Origin: Pseudomonas fluorescens
GTDB lineage: Bacteria; Pseudomonadota; Gammaproteobacteria; Pseudomonadales; Pseudomonadaceae
NCBI RefSeq assembly: GCF_001307275.1
Contig: NZ_CP012831.1
Coordinates: forward strand, 1,178,001 to 1,242,000
Direction: 5' to 3'
DNA: 64,000 nucleotides
In this document: piece after piece, positions 29,143 to 37,425 of the stretch
Layout of the letters: each line of letters begins with the position of its first letter
Numbering within the stretch: position 1 is the first letter of the stretch
Position numbers and translations under genes: made by a program
The notes under the pieces: model-generated
What the model saw: only the letters and a program-made list of their open reading frames with translations
The model's database searches: none
What the model was told of the DNA's origin: nothing

Positions 29143-29742
29143 ATGAAAATCCTCTTGATCGGCGCCAACGGCACCATCGGTTCGGCCATTGATAAAGAAC
29201 TGTCGCCCCGCCACGAAATCGTTCGGATCGGCCGCCACAGCGGTGAATTGCAGGTGGATATCAGCGACAGCGCCTCGATTCGCGCCCTGTTCGAGAAGAC
29301 TGGCCGTTTTGACGCCCTGGTCTGCGCCGCCGGCAACGTCACCTTCGCGCCCCTGGCCGACATGACCGAAGACAGCTTTGCCTTGGGCTTGAAAGACAAG
29401 CTGATGGGCCAGGTCAACCTGCTGCTGATCGGTCGCGAATTCGCCAATGACGGCGCATCCTTCACCTTCACCACCGGCGTGCTCAGCCACGACCCGATCA
29501 AGAGCGGTGCTTCGGCGGCCCTGGTCAACGGCGCCCTGGACAGTTTCGTGCGCGCCGCGGCAATCGAGTTGCCACGGGGCCTGCGGGTCAACTCGGTGAG
29601 CCCGAACGTGCTGCTGGAAGCCATGGGCAAATACGCGCCTTATTTCCGTGGCTTCAAACCCGTCCCCGCAGTGGATGTGGCATTGGCCTACGCCAAGAGC
29701 GTCGAAGGCCTACAAACCGGTCAGACCTTTCACGTGGGCTAA
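29143..29742 (+). CDS. Short-chain dehydrogenase/reductase lacking the YxxxK motif
   Basis: 199 residues. The Rossmann GANGTIG motif is at residues 7-13, CAAGN follows near 65, and a TTGVLS segment holds the position of the catalytic Ser strand. Where a classical SDR has Tyr-x-x-x-Lys, this sequence reads SGASAALVN, so the catalytic Tyr and Lys are missing. It is probably an atypical SDR, binding NAD(P) without the standard chemistry or using another residue. Divergent from a LysR gene. Substrate unknown. Confidence 0.85.
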   Translation: MKILLIGANGTIGSAIDKELSPRHEIVRIGRHSGELQVDISDSASIRALFEKTGRFDALVCAAGNVTFAPLADMTEDSFALGLKDKLMGQVNLLLIGREFANDGASFTFTTGVLSHDPIKSGASAALVNGALDSFVRAAAIELPRGLRVNSVSPNVLLEAMGKYAPYFRGFKPVPAVDVALAYAKSVEGLQTGQTFHVG

Positions 29743-29800
29743 CACCCCTTGTGATGCAGGATCAGTCTGAGTAACGTGGCGGCACTTGTCTGGAGACCCA

Positions 29801-30478
29801 ATGATGCGTGCCGCCCGCTCCCTGCTGTTTGTCGCCCTCCTGCCGCTGTTCACCGGCTGCCAATTGCTCGACACCCCACGTCAGAGCGCCTCCCACGCCG
29901 GCCAGACACGCCTGCAGGGCGAACTCACGGCGGCCGATGGCAAACTGGTGTTCCAGCCATGCCAGGAACAGCGCCGCTACATCGTCAACGACAGCGGTGG
30001 CACCAGCGTGCTGCAACAGGCCGCCAGCCTGGCCGATGACCAGGGCAAACTGTTTGCCGACGTACGTGGCCGTATCGTTTCCAGCGCAGCGGCCGGCACC
30101 GACAGTCAGTTGGACATTGAACAGCTGTATCGCCTGGAACGCTCGGGAACAGCTTGCGAAGACGTCGACTTCAAACGCGTGATCCTGCGCGCCGCGGGAC
30201 ACAGCCCGGAATGGACGCTCAAGGCCAGTGGCAAGGGCCTGGTGCTGGATCGCGAAGGCCAGCCGCCGCTGGCGGTGCCTTACGTCGAGGAGCAATTGGG
30301 CGATGGCCGCTTCAACCTGGGCACCGAGGCCAACGGCCAGAAAGTCGAGCTGTGGGTCACACCTGCGCGTTGTGTCGACAGTGTCAGCGACAGCGTGCAA
30401 CACATGAGCGCCGAGTTGCGGGTCAACGGCCAGGTCCAACGCGGCTGCGCCTACTTCGGTGGCGCGCGCGACGACTGA
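29801..30478 (+). CDS. COG3650-like lipoprotein
   Basis: 225 residues from ATG 29801 (a second ATG follows directly at 29804), with TGGAGA upstream. The lipoprotein signal has the lipobox LFTGC, giving a lipidated Cys near residue 20. The body has two copies of a domain with 'FQPCQEQRRY' near residue 50 and VELWVTPARCVDSVSD near 195, as in COG3650/META-like membrane lipoproteins. Function unknown. A TATAAT for the next gene overlaps the region just past its stop. Confidence 0.78.
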   Translation: MMRAARSLLFVALLPLFTGCQLLDTPRQSASHAGQTRLQGELTAADGKLVFQPCQEQRRYIVNDSGGTSVLQQAASLADDQGKLFADVRGRIVSSAAAGTDSQLDIEQLYRLERSGTACEDVDFKRVILRAAGHSPEWTLKASGKGLVLDREGQPPLAVPYVEEQLGDGRFNLGTEANGQKVELWVTPARCVDSVSDSVQHMSAELRVNGQVQRGCAYFGGARDD

Positions 30479-30494
30479 TTCACAGCTTTTGGCT

Positions 30495-30500
30495 TATAAT
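30495..30500 (+). promoter_or_regulatory. Consensus -10 element
   Basis: TATAAT, 52 bp before the ATG of the FAD oxidoreductase gene. The -35 region (about 30472-30477) is a poor match, so strength is uncertain. Confidence 0.55.
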
Positions 30501-30551
30501 CGCCGGTTCACGCCCTGGTGCAGTTGTGCATCCCGCGAACCGGACCCCGCC

Positions 30552-32165
30552 ATGTTACGAATCACCGAACTCAAGCTGCCAATCGATCACCCCGAAGAAG
30601 ACCTGCGCCCTGCCATCGTGCAGCGCCTGGGCATCGCCAGCGATGACCTGCTCGACTTCACCCTGTTCAAGCGCAGCTACGATGCGCGCAAGAAATCCTC
30701 CGAACTGTGCTTCATCTACACCATCGACCTGACGGTGCGTGATGAAGCCAGCCTGCTGCGCAAGTTCGCCGATGACCGTAACGTCAACGAGGCGCCGGAT
30801 GTCAGCTACAAAGTGGTGGGCCAGGCACCGGCCGACTTGAGCGAGCGGCCGATCGTGGTCGGCTTCGGCCCGTGCGGGATTTTCGCCGCCCTGTTGCTGG
30901 CGCAGATGGGGTTCAAGCCGATCATCCTCGAACGTGGCCCGGAAGTGCGCCAGCGTACCAAGGACACCTGGGGCCTGTGGCGCAAAAGTGTGCTCAACCC
31001 CGAGTCCAATGTGCAGTTCGGTGAAGGCGGCGCAGGGACGTTTTCCGACGGCAAGCTCTACAGCCAGATCAAGGACCCGAAATTCCTTGGCCGCAAGGTC
31101 CTGCACGAATTCGTCAAGGCCGGGGCGCCGGAAGAAATCCTCTATGTCAGCAAGCCGCACATCGGCACGTTCCGCCTGACAGGCGTGGTGGAAACCATGC
31201 GTGAGCAGATTCGCGCCCTGGGCGGCGAAGTACGCTTCCAGCAGCGGGTCACCGATGTGCTGATCGAGGACGGCCAACTGGTCGGCGTCGAACTGGCCGG
31301 CGGTGAACGCATTCATTCGAAACACGTGATCCTGGCCCTCGGCCACAGCGCCCGGGACACGTTCCGTATGCTCCACAGCCGTGGCGTGTATATGGAAGCC
31401 AAGCCGTTCTCGGTGGGTTTCCGCATCGAACACCCGCAATCGCTGATCGACAGCGCGCGCCTGGGCAAGTACGCCGGCCATCCGAAACTCGGCGCCGCCG
31501 ACTACAAACTGGTGCACCACGCCAAGAATGGCCGCTCGGTGTACAGCTTCTGCATGTGCCCGGGTGGCACCGTGGTAGCGGCGACGTCCGAGCCGAACCG
31601 CGTCGTCACCAACGGCATGAGCCAGTATTCGCGCAATGAGCGCAACGCCAACTCTGGCATCGTCGTCGGCATTACCCCGGAAGTGGATTATCCGGGTGGC
31701 CCGCTGGCCGGCATCGAGTTGCAGGAACGCCTGGAGTCCCACGCGTTCGTGCTCGGCGGCAGCAACTACGAGGCCCCGGCGCAACTGGTGGGCGATTTCA
31801 TCGCCGGCAAGCCGTCTACGGCACTGGGCAGCGTCGAACCTTCCTACAAGCCTGGGGTGTCCCTGGGTGATCTGGCCCTGGCCTTGCCGGACTTCGCCAT
31901 CGAAGCCATCCGCGAAGCCTTGCCGGCGTTCGAGAAACAGATTCGCGGCTACTCGCTGCACGACGCCGTGCTGACCGGCATCGAAACCCGCACCTCATCG
32001 CCCCTGCGCATCACCCGCGACGAATCGCTGCAGAGCCTGAACGTCAAGGGTCTGTTCCCGGCGGGTGAAGGCGCCGGTTATGCGGGCGGGATCCTGTCGG
32101 CGGGGGTGGACGGGATCCGGATTGCCGAGGCCGTGGCGCGGGACATTCTCGGTCTCGAAGCCTGA
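30552..32165 (+). CDS. FAD-dependent oxidoreductase (COG2509)
   Basis: 537 residues from the ATG at 30552 (MLRITELKLP); an upstream in-frame ATG at 30459 lies inside the previous gene and is rejected. Residues 1-90 form an N-terminal alpha/beta domain seen in this family. The FAD-binding GFGPCGIFAA lies at 104-113, FGEGGAGTFSDGKL near 155, and a C-terminal FAD motif FPAGEGAGYAGGI. These are soluble dehydrogenase-like flavoproteins of unknown substrate. Monocistronic, closed by a REPIN. Confidence 0.87.
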   Translation: MLRITELKLPIDHPEEDLRPAIVQRLGIASDDLLDFTLFKRSYDARKKSSELCFIYTIDLTVRDEASLLRKFADDRNVNEAPDVSYKVVGQAPADLSERPIVVGFGPCGIFAALLLAQMGFKPIILERGPEVRQRTKDTWGLWRKSVLNPESNVQFGEGGAGTFSDGKLYSQIKDPKFLGRKVLHEFVKAGAPEEILYVSKPHIGTFRLTGVVETMREQIRALGGEVRFQQRVTDVLIEDGQLVGVELAGGERIHSKHVILALGHSARDTFRMLHSRGVYMEAKPFSVGFRIEHPQSLIDSARLGKYAGHPKLGAADYKLVHHAKNGRSVYSFCMCPGGTVVAATSEPNRVVTNGMSQYSRNERNANSGIVVGITPEVDYPGGPLAGIELQERLESHAFVLGGSNYEAPAQLVGDFIAGKPSTALGSVEPSYKPGVSLGDLALALPDFAIEAIREALPAFEKQIRGYSLHDAVLTGIETRTSSPLRITRDESLQSLNVKGLFPAGEGAGYAGGILSAGVDGIRIAEAVARDILGLEA

Positions 32166-32175
32166 CAGTTGGCCC

Positions 32176-32265
32176 TGTGGGAGCGAGCTTGCTCGCGATG
32201 GCGGCCTGGCATTCAACACAGATGTTGACTGATCCACCGCTATCGCGAGCAAGCTCGCTCCCACA
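32176..32265. repeat. REPIN, symmetric class A
   Basis: 90-bp unit between the convergent FAD oxidoreductase and PLP enzyme genes. Confidence 0.93.
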
Positions 32266-32286
32266 GGGGATCAGGGTTTTCAAGAT

Positions 32287-33381
32287 TCAGATATTGGCCC
32301 GCAACACACTCTCTGGCAGTGCCGCGCCCCGCTCCACACTCGCCGCTACGATGTCCATCAGCCCGCTCAACTCATAGCCTTGGGCCTTGAGCCATGCCGG
32401 GTCGTAATAGGTCGTGGCGTAGCGCTCGCCGCCGTCACACAAGATCGCCACGATCGACCCCGACTCCCCCGCATCCGCCATCTGCCGGGCCGCCATGAGC
32501 GCGCCGATCAGGTTGGTGCCGCTGGACCCACCGACCCGTCGTCCCAGACGCTCGGCCAGGTAATGCATGGCCGCCAGCGACAAGGCGTCCGGCACCTTGA
32601 CCATCGCATCGATGACGTTCGGCAGGAACGACGCTTCGACTCGCGGCCGGCCGATACCCTCAATGCGTGAACCGCAATCCAGGCGCAGGCTGGCGTCGCC
32701 ACTGCGGTAGTAATCGAAGAACACCGAACGCTCGGCGTCGGCACACAGCACGCGGGTGCCATGCTGGCGGTAACGGACATAGCGTCCCAGGGTGGCCGTG
32801 GTGCCGCCGGTGCCGGGGCTGGAAATCAACCACGTGGGCTCCGGATGCCGCTCGAAGCGCATCTGCTGGAAGATCGATTCGGCAATGTTGTTATTGGCCC
32901 GCCAGTCCGTGGCACGCTCGGCATAGGTGAATTGGTCGATGAAATGCCCGTCATGCTCGCGGGCCAGGCGCTCGGATTCGGCGTAGATCTGCGTAGGATC
33001 ATCCACCAGGTGGCTCTGGCCGCCATAGAAAGCGATCTGTGCGATTTTTTCCCTGGAGGTGGTCGCCGGCATCACCGCAATGAACGGCAGGCCCAGCAAC
33101 CTGGCGAAGTAAGCCTCGGAAATCGCCGTCGAGCCGCTGGAGGCCTCGATCACTGGCGCACCGGGCTTGAGCCAGCCGTTACACAACGCATAGAGAAACA
33201 GCGAGCGGGCCAACCGATGCTTGAGGCTGCCGGTGGGATGACTGGACTCATCCTTGAAGTACAACTCGATGCCCGGCAGACCAGGCAGCGGCAGCGGAAT
33301 CAGGTGGGTATCGGCGCTGCGCTGGAAGTCTGCCTCGATGATGCGGATCGCTTCACGGGCCCACTGGCGGTGGTCGTTCAT
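32287..33381 (-). CDS. PLP-dependent cysteine synthase-family enzyme (Cds1-like L-cysteine desulfhydrase)
   Basis: 364 residues from ATG 33381 ([12 protein letters not shown]); an upstream extension to 33468 is not supported. Fold type II PLP enzyme. The Schiff-base Lys lies in [12 protein letters not shown], the substrate loop [15 protein letters not shown] follows, and the phosphate cradle is [14 protein letters not shown]. Length and the C-terminal [15 protein letters not shown] fit the Cds1-like L-cysteine desulfhydrase group (cysteine to pyruvate, ammonia and H2S) better than CysK/CysM. Activity is inferred. Confidence 0.85.
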   Translation of the reverse strand: MNDHRQWAREAIRIIEADFQRSADTHLIPLPLPGLPGIELYFKDESSHPTGSLKHRLARSLFLYALCNGWLKPGAPVIEASSGSTAISEAYFARLLGLPFIAVMPATTSREKIAQIAFYGGQSHLVDDPTQIYAESERLAREHDGHFIDQFTYAERATDWRANNNIAESIFQQMRFERHPEPTWLISSPGTGGTTATLGRYVRYRQHGTRVLCADAERSVFFDYYRSGDASLRLDCGSRIEGIGRPRVEASFLPNVIDAMVKVPDALSLAAMHYLAERLGRRVGGSSGTNLIGALMAARQMADAGESGSIVAILCDGGERYATTYYDPAWLKAQGYELSGLMDIVAASVERGAALPESVLRANI

Positions 33382-33650
33382 GGTGTGTTTGCTCACTGAT
33401 CGTGTTCGGCGTGGGGAGATCACGCGGTCGTGCAGGCACGGCTTGAGTTCGGAAAAACCAGACGCCACCTTAGGAAAAAACCGACATCACGCACAGGTAC
33501 AGCTAAGGTCCAATATGGTCCGTAACTGCCGACTGCGTGGCGCAGGCCTTGTAACGCCATATAACAAAAAAGAATATAACTTTTGTTTTAACAACTAACA
33601 GTACGGGTTAGGGTGTGCCATCTTTTTGATTCGATACATGGAGAGCGATC

Positions 33651-34838
33651 GTGGCTCTACGCAATTCTCTGACACGTTTTTTTCAACTGGAGGCTGCCAG
33701 CGGCCTGCTGCTGATCGCTGCCGCCGTACTGGCCCTGGTCATCAACAATTCACCGCTGTCCTGGTTGTATAACGGCCTGCTCGACACCCCGGTGGTCGCC
33801 CAGGTGGGCGCCCTGAAGATCGCCAAACCCCTGCTGCTGTGGATCAACGACGGCCTGATGGCGATGTTCTTCCTGCTTATCGGTCTCGAAGTCAAACGTG
33901 AAGTCCTCGACGGGCAACTATCAAAGCCATCGCAAATCGTCTTGCCGGGCGCGGCGGCGATTGGTGGCATGGTGGTGCCGGCGCTGATCTACTGGTTTCT
34001 CAACCGCGATAACCCGGCCGCCCTCGCCGGCTGGGCGATTCCGACGGCCACCGACATCGCCTTCGCCCTCGGCGTGCTGGCCTTGCTCGGCAAGCGGGTG
34101 CCGGTGTCGCTCAAACTGTTCCTGATGACCCTGGCGATCATCGATGACCTGGGCGCCATTATCATCATCGCCATCTTCTATTCCGGCGCCCTGTCGACCT
34201 TGTCGCTCATGCTGGCAGCCGCCTGCATCGCCGTGTTGGTGGCGATGAACCGGATGGGCGTGATCAAGCTCGGGCCCTACATGGTCGTGGGCCTGATCCT
34301 CTGGGTCTGCGTGCTCAAGAGCGGTGTCCATGCCACGCTGGCCGGGGTAACCCTGGCGTTCTGCATTCCGCTGCGCACGAAAAACGCCGAGACTTCGCCG
34401 CTGCTCTCCTTGGAACATGCCCTGCATCCCTGGGTGGCCTATGGCATTCTGCCGCTGTTCGCCTTCGCCAACGCCGGCCTGTCCCTGAGCGGCGTCACCG
34501 TCGAGAGCTTCACCCATGACGTGCCGATGGGCATCGCCATCGGCCTGTTGCTGGGCAAGACCGTCGGCGTCTTCGGCCTGACCTGGCTGGCTGTGAAAAT
34601 CGGCATCGCCAGCCTACCCGCCGGCGCCAATTGGGGCCAGGTACTGGGCGTGGCGATCCTGTGCGGGATTGGTTTCACCATGAGCCTGTTCGTCGGCTCC
34701 CTGGCGTTCGAGCCGGGTGTGAGTGACTACGCTGGCATGGACCGGATGGGGATCCTCACGGGCTCTATCCTGGCGGCGTTGCTGGGTTATGCGGTGACGG
34801 CGGCGGCCAGTCGCAAGCGGGCTGCGTTGTCTTCCTGA
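33651..34838 (+). CDS. nhaA: Na+/H+ antiporter NhaA
   Basis: 395 residues. The start is a GTG at 33651, decided by GGAGAG 4 bp upstream. About 12 helices. The ion-binding Asp pair is visible in [10 protein letters not shown], and [16 protein letters not shown] and [17 protein letters not shown] are the other family signatures. It exports sodium or lithium in exchange for two protons and sets pH and salt tolerance at alkaline pH. No NhaR-type regulator is adjacent. An A+T-rich promoter zone lies at 33555-33620. Confidence 0.97.
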   Translation: MALRNSLTRFFQLEAASGLLLIAAAVLALVINNSPLSWLYNGLLDTPVVAQVGALKIAKPLLLWINDGLMAMFFLLIGLEVKREVLDGQLSKPSQIVLPGAAAIGGMVVPALIYWFLNRDNPAALAGWAIPTATDIAFALGVLALLGKRVPVSLKLFLMTLAIIDDLGAIIIIAIFYSGALSTLSLMLAAACIAVLVAMNRMGVIKLGPYMVVGLILWVCVLKSGVHATLAGVTLAFCIPLRTKNAETSPLLSLEHALHPWVAYGILPLFAFANAGLSLSGVTVESFTHDVPMGIAIGLLLGKTVGVFGLTWLAVKIGIASLPAGANWGQVLGVAILCGIGFTMSLFVGSLAFEPGVSDYAGMDRMGILTGSILAALLGYAVTAAASRKRAALSS

Positions 34839-34851
34839 TACTTTCCAACAC

Positions 34852-34891
34852 GACAGATCGCTACATCGTTTCGGTGTAGCAATCTGTCTTT
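34852..34891 (+). terminator. Terminator after nhaA
   Basis: GACAGAT-C-GCTACA pairs with TGTAGC-A-ATCTGTC around a TCGTTTCGG loop, followed by TTTAA. A 13-bp stem with one mismatch. Confidence 0.75.
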
Positions 34892-34968
34892 AAGTCGAGT
34901 CGGGGCCTCGATATCCGTCCCTATCGGTATTTAGGAAAGTAGCAATTAATGAACAAGTAGAAGTAGGG

Positions 34969-35241
34969 TTGGTGTGTATATCCGTTTCTGCGGTAACGGC
35001 TGCTGACGGTTCCGCTCTTACAGCGGGTCACTTTTGGAAGAGCGCCAAAAGTAACCAAAAACGCTTTGCCCCACCACTCGGTGCCTCGCCTAGGCTCGGC
35101 ATGCCCGAACGAAGGCATTGCTCCGTGGGCCGCCGCGAAGGGCCATCCATGGCCCAGCGCGGCTAACCCGGCATCCATGCCGGGTTGCCCACTACGCAAT
35201 ACCTTCGTTCAGCCAGCGTGGTTAATGGGGCGCCGAGATCA
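34969..35241. repeat. Long inverted repeat, left arm
   Basis: About 270 bp. It contains GCGGGTCACTTTTGGAAGAG, CGCTTTGCCCCACCACTCGG, CTCGCCTAGGCTCGGCATG and GGCCATCCATGGCCCAGCGC segments that recur in reverse complement at 35556-35828. It also contains small internal palindromes (CATCCATGCCGGG, GGCCATCCATGGCC). Confidence 0.9.
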
Positions 35242-35247
35242 ACATCT

Positions 35248-35326
35248 AAAGCAAAGCAAAGCAAGAGCAAGAGCAAGAGCAAGAGCAAGAGCAAGAGCAA
35301 GAGCAAGAGCAAGAGCAAGAGCAAGC
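35248..35326 (+). repeat. AAAGC/AAGAGC microsatellite
   Basis: Three copies of AAAGC (35248-35262), then ten perfect copies of AAGAGC (35263-35322) and a partial copy. Such a tract is prone to slipped-strand length change. It is in no gene. Confidence 0.95.
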
Positions 35327-35344
35327 ATCTAAGTTGAATAGCAA

Positions 35345-35364
35345 CTATCGCGAGCAGGCTCGCA
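35345..35364. repeat. Degenerate single REP (class A)
   Basis: CTATCGCGAGCAGGCTCGCA matches the right arm of a class A REPIN with one substitution and lacks the CTCCCACA end. Confidence 0.6.
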
Positions 35365-35409
35365 TCAAGTTCTCAGCGAGCACAAAACTTATATAAAACA
35401 TAGAACCAT

Positions 35410-35498
35410 TGTGGGAGCGAGCTTGCTCGCGATGACGACAGCAGGTCCAACATCTATGTAACTGAACTACCGCTATCGCGAGCAAGCTCGCTCCCACA
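35410..35498. repeat. REPIN, symmetric class A, inside the long inverted repeat
   Basis: 89-bp unit between the two long arms. Confidence 0.93.
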
Positions 35499-35555
35499 GG
35501 AGAAACGCGGTCCCACCCCAACCAGGCCGGCTATAAGGCCGCCTCGCTTCGGCTT

Positions 35556-35828
35556 TTGATCTGGGGCGCCCCGTTAACCACGATGGCCGAACGCAGGCAT
35601 TGCGCAGTGGGCACCTCGGCATGGATGCCGAGGTAGCCGCGCTGGGCCATGGATGGCCCTTCGCGGCGGCCCACGGAGCAATGCCGAAGTGAGGGCATGC
35701 CGAGCCTAGGCGAGGCACCGAGTGGTGGGGCAAAGCGTTTTGGTTACTTTTGCGCTTTTCAAAAGTGACCCGCTGTAAGAGCGGAACCCTAAGTAGCCGT
35801 TACCGCAGCAATGGATATACACACCAAC
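35556..35828. repeat. Long inverted repeat, right arm
   Basis: Reverse-complement partner of 34969-35241, diverged mainly in the middle (around the CATGGATGCCGAGG segment). Arms are separated by about 315 bp. Confidence 0.9.
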
Positions 35829-35887
35829 TTAAGAGTCCCGCCCGTACACCAAGGTATTGATCGGCAAAGGATCTTACCCACTCCGGC

Positions 35888-36352
35888 TTAGTGCGATACG
35901 CGACTCGTACCACCCACAGTGGAAATACGAACCCGCTCACCCACACGGAACACCTCGTTTTCCTGAACCTGCTGCACATAGGCACGCATGCTGCCGTCAT
36001 CTTCACGAACGGTAATTTCAACACCCTGGGTGCGGGTCAGGCCCTCTTCAGTGGCGGAACCAATCAGGCCACCCGCCACGGCGCCGATCACGGCAGCGAC
36101 GATGCTGCCACGGCCACCACCGATGGCACTACCGCCTACACCACCGACAACAGCGCCGGCCGCACCGCCGATAGGGGTCTTGGTGCCTTCGATCTTGACC
36201 GGACGCAGGGATTCGATGGTCCCCATGCGAATCGTCTGCACGCGACGCGCTTCGTCACGGGAGTAGGAGTCACCGGTCAGGCTCGACTGACAGCCAGTGA
36301 GCAACATCGCCATCGTGGAAAAGGAAGCAACCAGCAAAACAGACTTACGCAT
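35888..36352 (-). CDS. Glycine-zipper outer membrane lipoprotein (SlyB/PcpA-like)
   Basis: 154 residues from ATG 36352 (MRKSVLLVAS). Lipobox MLLTGC gives a lipidated Cys21. A glycine-zipper 2TM segment runs from about 75 to 115 (GGAAGAVVGGVGGSAIGGG, then IGAVAGGLIGSATEEG). Proteins of this type are small outer membrane lipoproteins tied to envelope integrity (SlyB and Pal-like relatives). The C-terminal 45 residues form the usual beta-rich tail with VEITVREDDG. Monocistronic, next to the long inverted repeat. Confidence 0.88.
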   Translation of the reverse strand: MRKSVLLVASFSTMAMLLTGCQSSLTGDSYSRDEARRVQTIRMGTIESLRPVKIEGTKTPIGGAAGAVVGGVGGSAIGGGRGSIVAAVIGAVAGGLIGSATEEGLTRTQGVEITVREDDGSMRAYVQQVQENEVFRVGERVRISTVGGTSRVSH

Positions 36353-36522
36353 AGCATCAACTCCAAAAGACAGGGATTCATTAAACTCCGCAGCTTGACG
36401 CCTGTCACGGCCTCGCCGGGATAAAATTGTTTTCATTCAGGTGGGATACAGGCGCGCCCGAAAAATTCACCAAACAGTAGCGTCAATTTCCGAAACCTGC
36501 GTCATCAACCCTGGAATTTTTC

Positions 36523-36807
36523 ATGGATTATTTCATTATCGTCGCCACCACCGTGGCCGGTTTGTACTTCCACTGGTGGCTGTACGCGCGGATCAAACGC
36601 TGGGTGGATCGCGATCTGGCGCTTTCGCTGGCGGGGCCGGATGGGCAGAAGAAAACCTACATGCTGCAACAATTGGCCCGTGCCCAGGCACAAGGCATCA
36701 AGCGCCGAGACCTGCCGCAATGGCTCCAGACCGCCGCGGCAGCTTATCCCGATGCTAAGGCGCCAGACGCTCGCGAGTCCACTGCGCCCCTTGCAGGCGA
36801 TAGTTGA
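36523..36807 (+). CDS. Small membrane-anchored protein, unknown
   Basis: 94 residues. Residues 1-22 ([21 protein letters not shown]) are a single membrane anchor. The rest is soluble, with [22 protein letters not shown], which may be helical. I recognise it as a conserved Pseudomonas hypothetical next to pdxH but know no function. Its last 53 bp overlap the 3' end of pdxH on the other strand, so antisense contact between the two mRNAs is possible. Confidence 0.65.
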   Translation: MDYFIIVATTVAGLYFHWWLYARIKRWVDRDLALSLAGPDGQKKTYMLQQLARAQAQGIKRRDLPQWLQTAAAAYPDAKAPDARESTAPLAGDS

Positions 36808-37402
36808 GGCGATCATGCAGGCGGCTCGGACGGCCCTGCCAGAACTCGATGCGTTCGGGCAGCAGGCGATAACCGCCCCAATGCTCGGGACAGTGTGGCT
36901 GGCTGTCGCTGAAGCGCTGCTCGGTGGCCTTGAGCAGGTCTTCCAGTTCGTCGCGCCCGGCAATCACCCGGCTCTGGGGTGAAGCCCAGGCACCGAGCCG
37001 GCTGCCCAGCGGACGAACCTGGTAATAAGCGTCCGATTCTTGCGCCGTGACCTTGACCACTTTGCCTTCGATGCGTACCTGGCGTTCCAGGGCCGGCCAG
37101 AAAAACGTCATGGCCGCGAATGGATTCGCAGCCAGTTGCTGGCCCTTGGCGCTGTCGTAGTTGGTGAAGAACGTGAAGCCCTGGGCATCCAGGCCCTTGA
37201 GCAGCAGGATCCGGCAGTGCGGACGTCCCTGCGCATCCACCGTGGCCAGGGTCATGGCGTTGGCCTCCACCGGGGCCTGTTCGGTCTTCACCGCGTCGGC
37301 GAACCATTGGTGAAACAGGGCGAACGGCTCGGCCGGGGCTTGCGCCTCGGTCAAGCCTTCGCGGGTGTAGTCGCGGCGCATATCAGCCAGCGGTTGGGTC
37401 AT
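36755..37402 (-). CDS. pdxH: Pyridoxamine 5'-phosphate oxidase
   Basis: 215 residues. FMN-dependent oxidation of pyridoxine/pyridoxamine 5'-phosphate to PLP in the cytoplasm. Landmarks: [49 protein letters not shown] and the C-terminal [15 protein letters not shown] substrate motif. Normal length for the family. The 3' end overlaps a convergent small gene. Confidence 0.97.
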   Translation of the reverse strand: MTQPLADMRRDYTREGLTEAQAPAEPFALFHQWFADAVKTEQAPVEANAMTLATVDAQGRPHCRILLLKGLDAQGFTFFTNYDSAKGQQLAANPFAAMTFFWPALERQVRIEGKVVKVTAQESDAYYQVRPLGSRLGAWASPQSRVIAGRDELEDLLKATEQRFSDSQPHCPEHWGGYRLLPERIEFWQGRPSRLHDRLNYRLQGAQWTRERLAP

Positions 37403-37425
37403 GGCGCATTCCTTGTGTTAGCCCA

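Larger units (their letters stand above)
34839..35887. other. Gene-free region with a long inverted repeat
   Basis: 1,049 bases with no gene I can support. In order it holds: a terminator, the left arm of a long inverted repeat, a pentamer/hexamer microsatellite, a partial REP, a class A REPIN and the right arm. Two open frames (35066 plus, 35473 minus) encode the same sequence type in mirror image; they are by-products of the repeat arms. Confidence 0.85.

Noticed and set aside
35248..35326. Possible CRISPR array
   Set aside because: The units are 5-6 bp without spacers; this is a microsatellite.
35066..35733. Mirror-image open frames beginning MPHHSVPRLGSACP on both strands
   Set aside because: Both come from the arms of one inverted repeat, run into the microsatellite or a REPIN, and show no ribosome sites; considered false genes.
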